Source of the DNA: an uncultured Christensenella sp.
GTDB lineage: Bacteria > Bacillota > Clostridia > Christensenellales > Borkfalkiaceae
Direction: 5' to 3'
Assembly: GCA_910583545.1 (NCBI GenBank)
Contig: CAJTXM010000017.1
Location: 1 to 34,973 of the forward strand
Length of the DNA: 34,973 bases
Both the position numbers and the translations under genes were made by a program. This document shows, one piece after another, positions 1 through 6,959 of the stretch; the stretch's first letter is position 1, and each line of letters opens with the position of its first letter. A model generated the notes under the pieces. It was not told where the DNA came from and ran no database searches. It saw only the letters and a program-made list of their open reading frames with translations.

Positions 1-37
1 TTAAACAATTTTTGTTAAAATTTAGCATATTTATATA

Positions 38-66
38 TTGACATTTAGAATGACTTGAATTATAAT
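38..66 (+). promoter_or_regulatory. Promoter of the deo operon
   Basis: A perfect TTGACA (38-43) is separated by 17 bases from a perfect TATAAT (61-66), 57 bases before the deoC start. An imperfect inverted repeat TTAAACAA/TTGTTAAA lies at 1-19, and a perfect TTGAA-GTA-TTCAA inverted repeat at 79-91 sits just past the expected transcription start, where a repressor could bind. No regulator gene is present nearby, so the operator role is inference. Confidence 0.85.
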
Positions 67-78
67 AATATGAGTGCA

Positions 79-91
79 TTGAAGTATTCAA
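79..91. promoter_or_regulatory. Possible operator (inverted repeat) downstream of the deo promoter
   Basis: Perfect 5-3-5 inverted repeat TTGAA-GTA-TTCAA lies 12 bases after the -10 box and before the deoC ribosome binding site. This is a normal place for a repressor site, but short AT-rich palindromes arise often by chance and no matching second copy was found at the other promoters. Confidence 0.25.
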
Positions 92-122
92 CCGCAAAAA
101 TAAATTTCCAAAGGGGAAACAA

Positions 123-782
123 ATGGATATCAAGGACATTTTGGCAAAGTGCGACCATACAAATCTTTCCGTCACTGCGACGTGGCAGGACATTAAGGCG
201 CTTATCGACGACGGCATAAAGTATAATACCGCGTCGGTTTGTATTCAGCCCTGTTTTGTAAAAGACGCTAAAAAATACGCAGGCGACAATCTTGCAATCT
301 GCACGGTTATAGGATTTCCCAACGGCTACAATACAAAGGAAGTCAAAGTCTTTGAGACGGCTGACGCAGTTAAAAACGGCGCCGACGAAATCGATATGGT
401 CATCAATATCGGTGACTTAAAGGCAAAGTTCTACGATAAAATTCAGGACGAGATTACCGCCGTCAAATCCGTATGCGGAGACAAGATTTTGAAGGTAATA
501 ATCGAAACCTGTCTTCTTACCGAAGAGGAAAAAATAAAGATGTGCGAAATAGTCACGGCGGCTCAGGCTGATTATATCAAAACCTCGACGGGCTTTTCGA
601 CGGCAGGCGCAACGAGAGAGGACGTAAAAATTTTCTCAGAACACGTCGGCGAAAACGTTAAAATCAAAGCGGCAGGCGGAATTTCTTCCATTCAGGACGC
701 GGAAGATTTCGTCGCGCTCGGAGCTGACAGACTCGGCACCTCAAAAATAGTAAAAATAGTAAAGGAAGAAAAACTTGTATGA
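123..782 (+). CDS. deoC: Deoxyribose-phosphate aldolase
   Basis: Class I aldolase that splits 2-deoxyribose 5-phosphate into glyceraldehyde 3-phosphate and acetaldehyde, the last step in use of deoxynucleoside sugar. The 219-residue protein is full length for the bacterial DeoC family. The Schiff-base lysine is K153 in YIKTSTGF, the second active-site lysine is K182 in IKAAGG, and D91 in EIDMV matches the proton-relay aspartate. The start follows an AAAGGGG ribosome binding site. It is the first gene after a consensus promoter, and its stop overlaps the deoD start by four bases (ATGA), so the two are probably translationally coupled. Cytoplasmic enzyme. Confidence 0.97.
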   Translation: MDIKDILAKCDHTNLSVTATWQDIKALIDDGIKYNTASVCIQPCFVKDAKKYAGDNLAICTVIGFPNGYNTKEVKVFETADAVKNGADEIDMVINIGDLKAKFYDKIQDEITAVKSVCGDKILKVIIETCLLTEEEKIKMCEIVTAAQADYIKTSTGFSTAGATREDVKIFSEHVGENVKIKAAGGISSIQDAEDFVALGADRLGTSKIVKIVKEEKLV

Positions 783-1501
783 GTAAAGAAATGAAAAACG
801 TACCCACACCGCACATTACGGCAAACTACGGCGACTTCGCCGAAACGGTTCTTATGCCCGGTGATCCCCTGCGTGCAAAGTTCATTGCCGACAACTTTTT
901 AAAGGACGCAAAGCTTGTAAACAACGTGCGCGGAGTCAACGGCTATACGGGCACCTACAACGGCAAGCGCGTTTCGGTAATGGCTTCGGGAATGGGACAG
1001 CCGTCAATCGGCATTTACTCGTACGAGCTTTTTAATTTCTACGGAGTAAAAAATATTATCCGTATCGGCTCGTGCGGTTCGTTCGATAAAGATTTGCACG
1101 TAAGGGATATAATAATCGCGCTCGGCGCCTGCACCAACGGCAACTACGCAATGCAGTACAATCTTCCCGGAACGTTCTGCCCGATTGCCGATTTTAACCT
1201 TGCAAAGAGGGCGGCGGAGCTGTGCGAAAAGGCAGGCGTAAATTACAAAGTCGGAAATATCTTCTCTTCCGATATGTTCTACGACGATATGAACAGCGGT
1301 ATGCAATGGGCGAAAATGGGCGTTCTGGGCGTTGAAATGGAGAGCGCGGCTCTCTACTGCAATGCAGCCCGCGCAGGAAAGAGCGCGCTTTGTATCTGCA
1401 CGGTAAGCGACAGCTTCCTTCACCCCGAAGAGAACACCACCGCGGAAGAGAGACAGAATTCGTTTACGCAGATGATGAAAATCGCTTTGGAGCTGGCTTG
1501 A
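779..1501 (+). CDS. deoD: Purine-nucleoside phosphorylase, DeoD type
   Basis: Cleaves purine (deoxy)nucleosides with phosphate to give free base and (deoxy)ribose 1-phosphate. The 240-residue protein shows the DeoD pattern from end to end: TPHI near the N-terminus, GDFAETVLMPGDPLRAKFIA at residues 18-37, the IIRIGSCG phosphate region, GVEMES for ribose contacts, and TVSDS containing the catalytic aspartate. Start at 779 overlaps the deoC stop; an internal Met five codons in is an alternative start. It makes the substrate for DeoB, the next gene. Family assignment is secure; whether it is hexameric is assumed from family. Confidence 0.96.
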   Translation: MSKEMKNVPTPHITANYGDFAETVLMPGDPLRAKFIADNFLKDAKLVNNVRGVNGYTGTYNGKRVSVMASGMGQPSIGIYSYELFNFYGVKNIIRIGSCGSFDKDLHVRDIIIALGACTNGNYAMQYNLPGTFCPIADFNLAKRAAELCEKAGVNYKVGNIFSSDMFYDDMNSGMQWAKMGVLGVEMESAALYCNAARAGKSALCICTVSDSFLHPEENTTAEERQNSFTQMMKIALELA

Positions 1502-1558
1502 TAAACGTACGTCGCGGAATACGGCGTCAGACTTGCGTTTTAAAAAATGGAGAATAAA

Positions 1559-2722
1559 ATGGCAAAGAGATTTTTCCTTATAGTTTTAGACAGTTACGGC
1601 ATAGGCGAGCTTCCCGACGCGCACTTGTGGCACGACGAGGGAAGCAATACTCTGGGAGCTATTCGTTCTCACCCTGCTTTCGACTGTCCCAACCTTAAAA
1701 AATTAGGACTTTTCAATATAGACGGCGTCGGCGGAGGTGTAAAAGCGCCGCTGGCGAGCTATGCGAGGATGGCGGAAAAGTCTATGGGCAAAGATACTAC
1801 GATAGGACACTGGGAGATTGCAGGCATAATTTCGCCCGACCCCCTGCCCACGTACCCGAACGGCTTTCCCGACGAAGTTATAAAGGAATTCGAAGCAAAG
1901 ACGGGGCGTAAAGTCATTTGCAACAAGCCTTATTCGGGCACGGAAGTTATTAAAGATTACGGAAAAGAACACGTCGAAACGGGCGCGCTGATAGTGTATA
2001 CGTCTGCGGACAGTGTATTTCAGATCGCCGCGCACGAGGACGTTGTGCCCGTGGAGGAGCTGTACCGCTATTGCGAGATTGCAAGAGCGATGCTCGTAGG
2101 CAAGCACGGCGTAGGCAGGGTCATTGCAAGACCTTTCAACGGCGAGTATCCTTTCGCGCGCACTTCCAACAGACACGATTTTTCGCTTTTACCCCCGTCG
2201 GACACAATGCTCAACCTTTTGAAGGAAGAGGGTTACGAAACCATTTCGGTCGGTAAAATTTACGATATTTTCGCAGGAAGCGGTCTTTCCGAAAGCAACC
2301 GCACCGCGTCTAACGCGCACGGAATGCAGGTTGCGAAAGAAATGCAGAACCGCGATTTTTCGGGGCTGTGCTTTATCAATCTCGTCGACTTCGATATGAA
2401 GTACGGTCACAGAAACGACGTAAAGGGCTATGCCGCCGCGTCGACAGAGTTCGATAATTTTCTGACCGATTTCTTGAAGGATATGAAAAGGGACGACGTG
2501 CTTTTGATTACGGCGGACCACGGCTGCGATCCCGCAACGCCGTCTACGGACCATTCGAGAGAATACACGCCTATGCTTATCTGCGGAGACGCGATAAAGA
2601 GCGGTGTGAATTTAGGCACAAGGAAAACTTTTGCGGATATCAGCGCAACCGTTTTGGAATATTTCGGCGTTGCGCAGAAAGATACAAAGGGCGAAAGCTT
2701 TCTCGGAGAGGTTATTAAATAA
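1559..2722 (+). CDS. deoB: Phosphopentomutase
   Basis: Converts (deoxy)ribose 1-phosphate to the 5-phosphate, linking the phosphorylases to DeoC. Member of the alkaline-phosphatase superfamily with two metal ions. Visible metal and active-site residues, numbered from the start used here: D11 in LDSYGIG, T80 in GKDTTIGHWE (the phosphorylated threonine), D/H in VDFDMKYGH near 279-284, D320-H321 in TADHG, and H332 in TDHSREY. An upstream ATG at 1547 is in frame, but its bases form part of the GGAGA ribosome binding site (1549-1553) that lies five bases before ATG 1559, so 1559 is preferred (387 residues). Its TAA overlaps the cdd ATG by one base. Confidence 0.95.
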   Translation: MAKRFFLIVLDSYGIGELPDAHLWHDEGSNTLGAIRSHPAFDCPNLKKLGLFNIDGVGGGVKAPLASYARMAEKSMGKDTTIGHWEIAGIISPDPLPTYPNGFPDEVIKEFEAKTGRKVICNKPYSGTEVIKDYGKEHVETGALIVYTSADSVFQIAAHEDVVPVEELYRYCEIARAMLVGKHGVGRVIARPFNGEYPFARTSNRHDFSLLPPSDTMLNLLKEEGYETISVGKIYDIFAGSGLSESNRTASNAHGMQVAKEMQNRDFSGLCFINLVDFDMKYGHRNDVKGYAAASTEFDNFLTDFLKDMKRDDVLLITADHGCDPATPSTDHSREYTPMLICGDAIKSGVNLGTRKTFADISATVLEYFGVAQKDTKGESFLGEVIK

Positions 2723-3123
2723 TGGACTATAAAGAACTTATGAAATCGGCGCAGGAAGCGCGTAAATTTTCATATACACCATATTCGCATTTCAAGGTCG
2801 GCGCGGCGCTTTTAACAAAGAGCGGAAAGGTTTACACAGGCTGTAATATAGAAAACGCCGCCTATACTCCCACGAACTGCGCCGAACGCACGGCGATTTT
2901 CAAAGCCGTCAGCGAGAGTGAAACCGAGTTCGAGGCCATTGCGATAGTCGGCGGAAGAGATGGCGAAACCTCGCCCCTCTGCGCGCCCTGCGGTGTGTGC
3001 AGACAGGTCATTGCCGAGTTCTGCGACTCCGACTTCAAAATAATTCTCGGAACCGAAGAAAATTATTCGGTACATACGCTGTCATCTATTTTGCCGTATT
3101 CGTTCGGTAAAAAAGATTTATAA
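2722..3123 (+). CDS. cdd: Cytidine deaminase
   Basis: Zinc enzyme that deaminates (deoxy)cytidine to (deoxy)uridine, so that cytosine nucleosides can be handled by the pyrimidine phosphorylase downstream. The 133-residue length is typical of the tetrameric bacterial form. Zinc ligands C53, C90 and C93 and the catalytic E55 are visible in NCAERTA and APCGVCRQ. The start overlaps the deoB stop (TAATG), which points to coupled translation within the same operon. Confidence 0.96.
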   Translation: MDYKELMKSAQEARKFSYTPYSHFKVGAALLTKSGKVYTGCNIENAAYTPTNCAERTAIFKAVSESETEFEAIAIVGGRDGETSPLCAPCGVCRQVIAEFCDSDFKIILGTEENYSVHTLSSILPYSFGKKDL

Positions 3124-3127
3124 ACTT

Positions 3128-4891
3128 ATGAAAAAATTTCTTTTAAAAATCTCGGTATGCGTCCTCTGCGCGCTTATCGTCTGCACGTCTCTTTCGGGCT
3201 GTCTTAATCCGGAGAAAAAAGAAAAGCTCCCTGCGCCCGAAGTAGTCATAGGCTACGACGGAACGGCGACCTGGAGCGAAATCGAAAATACGCTTTACTA
3301 TGTTTACGTCATTGACGACAACGCGGAAAAAATGACAGTCGGGCGCACGGTCAGGCTCGAACTTAATCAGAGCATAAAGGTGAAAGCCGTCAGCAACGAC
3401 AGCGGTCTGTATCTTGACAGCGACTATTCCGAGGTCAGAAAATACACCTCGTCCGAAAAACCCGTAAACTGCACCCACGCCGACAACGATAGTAACGGCA
3501 AGTGCGATCTGTGCGGTGAGAGTGTTAAAATTGAGCTTACGTTTATGTCGATAAACGATCTGCACGGCAAGTTTATGGATACTCCGTCGCAGTCGGGCGT
3601 AGACGAGCTGACTACATATTTAAAAAATTTATACGCCGACGATGCGCGTGAAGAGGTTCTGCTTTCCGCAGGCGATATGTGGCAGGGCTCCGTGGAGTCG
3701 TCTACCAACAAAGGCAGACTTATGACCAGATGGATGAACGAAGTCGGCTTCGAGGGAATGGCGCTCGGCAATCACGAATTCGACTGGGGCGCGGACGTTT
3801 TAAAACCCAACAGCGAACAGGCGGAATTTCCCTTCCTTGCCATCAACGTAAAATACAACGGCAAACCTGCCGACTTCTGTCAGGCTTCGACGGTCGTCGA
3901 GAGGGCGGGAATAAAGATAGGCGTCATAGGCGCGATAGGCGACTGCCTCGGCTCCGTTTCGGGCGAATTTTCGGGCGGACTCGAATTTATTACGGGAAGC
4001 GCGCTCACAAGACTTGTTAAGGACGAAGCCGAACGGCTGAGGAATAAAGAAGACTGCAAATTTATCGTCTACACTATCCACGACGGCTACGGTGAAAGTC
4101 TTTCCCCGACGAGCGTAACTGCGCTTTCCAAGAGCGAATTTTCTAATTATTACGACACTTCGCTTTCGGACGGATATATCGATTTGGTGTTCGAAGGACA
4201 CACGCATCAGAGCTACGTCGTCAAAGACGACTACGGAGTAATACATATGCAGGGCGGAGGAGAAAACAGGTATCTCAGCCGCGCCGACGTCTCCTTTAAC
4301 ATCATCACTTCCGATTACACTGTTGCGCCGAAGCTCGTTTCAAGCAACGAATACGCTTCGTCGGATATCGGGGGCGACGGAGTGGTGAACGAAATTTTCA
4401 AAGAATTTTTCCCCGACGACAATCCCTACACGACGGTGCTCGGCAAAAACGGCACAAGGCGCAATTCCGACGAAATCTGCAAAACCGTTGCAAAACTCTA
4501 CTATGAAACGGGCAGAGCGCAGTGGAGCGGTTACAACGTCGTTCTCGGCGGAGGATATCTCAAACTCCGCACGCCTTACAGGCTCGAACAGGGCAACGTG
4601 ACGTACGCCGATATTTTCTCGATACTGCCGTTCGACAACGCGATAGTGCTGGGAAAAATACGGGGCTATGACCTCAAAAGGGCATTTTTAAGCGATAAAA
4701 ACAATTATCACGTTTTTTCAACTATATCTTATTCCGAAGTTTCGGACAACACCTATTACTATATAATAACAGACACTTATTCGGCTTACTACCGATACAA
4801 CAACGTAACCGAAACGGCTCGGCTCGGCGACGGCACTTATGCAAGAGACCTTCTTGCCGAATACGTTCGCGGCGGAGGGTATTCGTATTGA
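3128..4891 (+). CDS. 5'-nucleotidase family surface lipoprotein
   Basis: Predicted membrane-anchored extracellular enzyme that removes the 5'-phosphate from nucleotides (UshA/5'-nucleotidase family). A signal peptide ends in the lipobox LSGC with lipidated C25. A short N-terminal domain carries C115-x-H117 and C126-x-x-C129, a small possible metal knuckle. The calcineurin-like metallophosphatase core follows with NDLHG (143-147), GDMWQGS, GNHEFDWG, a HDG loop and EGHTHQ. The C-terminal 5'-nucleotidase domain is present, with an LGGGYLK stretch and the SILPFDN motif. It lies inside the deo operon, four bases after cdd, which fits supply of nucleosides from external nucleotides. Exact substrates are inferred from family and context. 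Confidence 0.9.
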   Translation: MKKFLLKISVCVLCALIVCTSLSGCLNPEKKEKLPAPEVVIGYDGTATWSEIENTLYYVYVIDDNAEKMTVGRTVRLELNQSIKVKAVSNDSGLYLDSDYSEVRKYTSSEKPVNCTHADNDSNGKCDLCGESVKIELTFMSINDLHGKFMDTPSQSGVDELTTYLKNLYADDAREEVLLSAGDMWQGSVESSTNKGRLMTRWMNEVGFEGMALGNHEFDWGADVLKPNSEQAEFPFLAINVKYNGKPADFCQASTVVERAGIKIGVIGAIGDCLGSVSGEFSGGLEFITGSALTRLVKDEAERLRNKEDCKFIVYTIHDGYGESLSPTSVTALSKSEFSNYYDTSLSDGYIDLVFEGHTHQSYVVKDDYGVIHMQGGGENRYLSRADVSFNIITSDYTVAPKLVSSNEYASSDIGGDGVVNEIFKEFFPDDNPYTTVLGKNGTRRNSDEICKTVAKLYYETGRAQWSGYNVVLGGGYLKLRTPYRLEQGNVTYADIFSILPFDNAIVLGKIRGYDLKRAFLSDKNNYHVFSTISYSEVSDNTYYYIITDTYSAYYRYNNVTETARLGDGTYARDLLAEYVRGGGYSY

Positions 4892-4895
4892 ATAT

Positions 4896-4916
4896 CCGTC
4901 GGTGACAGACGGTTTT
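4896..4916 (+). terminator. Weak hairpin, possible attenuator before pdp
   Basis: CCGTC (4896-4900) pairs with GACGG (4908-4912) across a 7-base loop and is followed by TTTT. Another imperfect stem (GGGTATTC/GAATATCC) overlaps its left arm. The stem is short, so at best it lowers read-through between the 5'-nucleotidase gene and pdp. Confidence 0.25.
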
Positions 4917-4942
4917 CAAAATAAAATTTTCCGGTGACTATT

Positions 4943-6244
4943 ATGAGAATGTATGATATAATCAAAAAAAAGAGAGACGGACACGAACTCAGCGAAGAAG
5001 AAATCAAATTCTTCGTCGAGGGCTATACGGCAGGCGAAATTCCCGATTATCAGGCTTCCGCGCTGTGTATGGCTATCTATTTTAACGGAATGACGGACAG
5101 GGAAACGTCCGATCTGACTTTTGCCGTGAGAGATTCGGGCGACAAGCTCGACTTTTCGGCAATCGACGGTATCCGCGTCGACAAACATTCCACGGGCGGC
5201 GTGGGCGATAAAACGAGTTTAGTCGTAGCTCCCATAGTCGCTTCGCTCGGCGTAAAGGTCGCAAAAATGAGCGGAAGGGGCTTAGGCCACACCGGCGGAA
5301 CTATCGACAAGCTCGAAGCGATAGAGGGTTTTCAGACTACTTTATCGGACGAAGATTTTATGAAACAGGTCAACGATATCGGCTTTGCCATTGTCGGACA
5401 GTCAAGGCAGTTTGCGCCTGCCGACAAAAAGCTCTACGCTTTAAGGGACGTTACGGCAACGGTTGACAGTATGCCGTTGATAGCCGCAAGCATAATGGGC
5501 AAAAAACTTGCCGCCGACGACGACTGCATAGTTCTTGACGTAAAGACGGGAAGCGGTTCGTTTATGAAGACGGTGGAGGACAGCAAGGCGCTTGCGCAGC
5601 TTATGGTCAATATCGGCAAGCGCGCAGGCAAAAAAATGGTTGCGCTGATTACGAATATGGACAGACCGCTCGGCTTTGCTATCGGCAACGCTCTGGAGGT
5701 AATCGAAGCGGTCGAAACCTTAAACGGACACGGCCCCGAAGACTTTACGGAGGTTTGCCTCACTCTCGCCTCGCATATGCTCAGCCTTGCAGGCAAGGGC
5801 ACTGCGGAAGAGTGCCGTAAAATGGCACAGAGGGCGATAGACGATAAAAGCGCTCTCAACAAACTTATAGAAACTGTCAAGGCTCAGGGCGGAAACGAAA
5901 AGCTTATTCAAAACCCCGATTTATTTAAAAAAGCCAAATTCAGCCACAGCGTAAAAAGCGTAAAAAGCGGATACATATCGAGAGCGGATACCGAGGCGTA
6001 CGGTCTCGCTTCCCTTGCCCTCGGCGCAGGCAGAAACACGATAGAGGACGAAATCGACTACTCCGCAGGCATAATTTTAAAGCGCAAGACGGGCGACTTT
6101 GTAAACGCCGGCGACGAGATAGCCGTGCTTTATTCGGACAAAAAACAGTCGTTTGCGGAGGCGGAGAAGATTTTATTGAACGCTACCACGCTTCACCATA
6201 AAAAACCCGCCGAAGAACCTTTGGTTTACTGCACCGTGGAGTAA
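4943..6244 (+). CDS. pdp: Pyrimidine-nucleoside phosphorylase
   Basis: Splits thymidine and (deoxy)uridine into base and (deoxy)ribose 1-phosphate. The family signature is clear: KHSTGGVGDK at 81-90 (phosphate loop) and SGRGLGHTGGTIDKLE at 110-125, followed by the C-terminal alpha/beta domain ending near GDEIAVLYSD. An upstream GTG at 4934 is in frame, but the GGTGA there is better read as the ribosome binding site for ATG 4943, which also gives the usual family N-terminus MRMYDIIKKKRDG; 433 residues result. The thymidine-specific DeoA is a close relative, but the length and the MRMYDII start suit the broader pyrimidine enzyme of Gram-positives. Feeds DeoB and DeoC. Confidence 0.93.
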   Translation: MRMYDIIKKKRDGHELSEEEIKFFVEGYTAGEIPDYQASALCMAIYFNGMTDRETSDLTFAVRDSGDKLDFSAIDGIRVDKHSTGGVGDKTSLVVAPIVASLGVKVAKMSGRGLGHTGGTIDKLEAIEGFQTTLSDEDFMKQVNDIGFAIVGQSRQFAPADKKLYALRDVTATVDSMPLIAASIMGKKLAADDDCIVLDVKTGSGSFMKTVEDSKALAQLMVNIGKRAGKKMVALITNMDRPLGFAIGNALEVIEAVETLNGHGPEDFTEVCLTLASHMLSLAGKGTAEECRKMAQRAIDDKSALNKLIETVKAQGGNEKLIQNPDLFKKAKFSHSVKSVKSGYISRADTEAYGLASLALGAGRNTIEDEIDYSAGIILKRKTGDFVNAGDEIAVLYSDKKQSFAEAEKILLNATTLHHKKPAEEPLVYCTVE

Positions 6245-6265
6245 TTTAAGTTTGATCCGTGATAA

Positions 6266-6277
6266 CTTAAATTTAAG
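6266..6277. promoter_or_regulatory. 12-base palindrome upstream of tdk
   Basis: CTTAAATTTAAG is a perfect palindrome in the 74-base gap between pdp and tdk. It could be an operator or chance in AT-rich sequence; no convincing promoter was seen in the gap. Confidence 0.15.
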
Positions 6278-6318
6278 ATAAAGCAATTGAGATACTTCGA
6301 TTAAACGTAAGATTTACA

Positions 6319-6897
6319 ATGGCGAAATTATACTTTAAATTCGGCGCAATGGGCTGTTCCAAGACGGCGCAGGCGCTGATAACAAAATTCAATTACGAAG
6401 AGCGCAATATGAAAGCCGTGCTCTTAAAGCCTGCAATAGACGACAGGGACGGGGCCGATATCGTTAAATCGAGAATAGGTCTGTATGAAAGGGCTGTCGC
6501 CGTAAAGGAAGACGAAAATCTGTACGAGCTGTACAATACCCGTTTTCCCGACTGCGACGCGGTAATCGTCGACGAGTGCCAGTTTTTAACGCCCGAACAG
6601 GTCGACCAGCTTTCTTTGATAACGATAGAAAAAGATGTGCCCGTGCTGTGCTTCGGGCTTTCGACGGACTTCACCACTCATCTGTTCCCCGGCAGTAAAC
6701 GCCTTTTCGAAATTGCCGAATCGATAACCGAAATAAAGTCGGTCTGCACCTGCGGCGCAAAAGCGACGGTGAACGCAAGGCTCGACGATAAGGGAGAAGT
6801 GGTAACTTCCGGTTCGCAGGTTTGTATAGGCGGAAACGGCAGATACGTCGCAATGTGCCGTAAATGCTGGTTAAAAAGGATAAATTCACAAAAATAG
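6319..6897 (+). CDS. tdk: Thymidine kinase
   Basis: Type II thymidine kinase that phosphorylates thymidine to dTMP, keeping part of the imported thymidine for DNA synthesis. The 192-residue protein has the P-loop GAMGCSKT (9-16, K15), the catalytic glutamate E86 in VDECQF, and a zinc site formed by C143/C145 and C180/C183. The sixth position of the P-loop is Ser rather than the usual Gly. No strong ribosome binding site precedes ATG 6319 (only a TAAGAT stretch). Follows pdp in the same direction after 74 bases, so it is probably in the same transcript. Confidence 0.94.
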   Translation: MAKLYFKFGAMGCSKTAQALITKFNYEERNMKAVLLKPAIDDRDGADIVKSRIGLYERAVAVKEDENLYELYNTRFPDCDAVIVDECQFLTPEQVDQLSLITIEKDVPVLCFGLSTDFTTHLFPGSKRLFEIAESITEIKSVCTCGAKATVNARLDDKGEVVTSGSQVCIGGNGRYVAMCRKCWLKRINSQK

Positions 6898-6959
6898 TTT
6901 TCCCTATAAAAACTGTTTTCGTGAACAAAATAATTATAATTTAACGGAGGGAAGAAGTT

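Noticed and set aside
1004..1423. Open frame of 139 codons on the minus strand inside deoD
   Set aside because: Shadow of a certain gene, with no ribosome binding site and no recognisable protein features. The same applies to the many other antisense frames in this GC-balanced coding sequence.
6912..6940. Promoter directly before the secreted nuclease gene
   Set aside because: TATAAT at 6935-6940 is good, but no acceptable -35 lies 15-18 bases upstream, so it is only mentioned with the gene.
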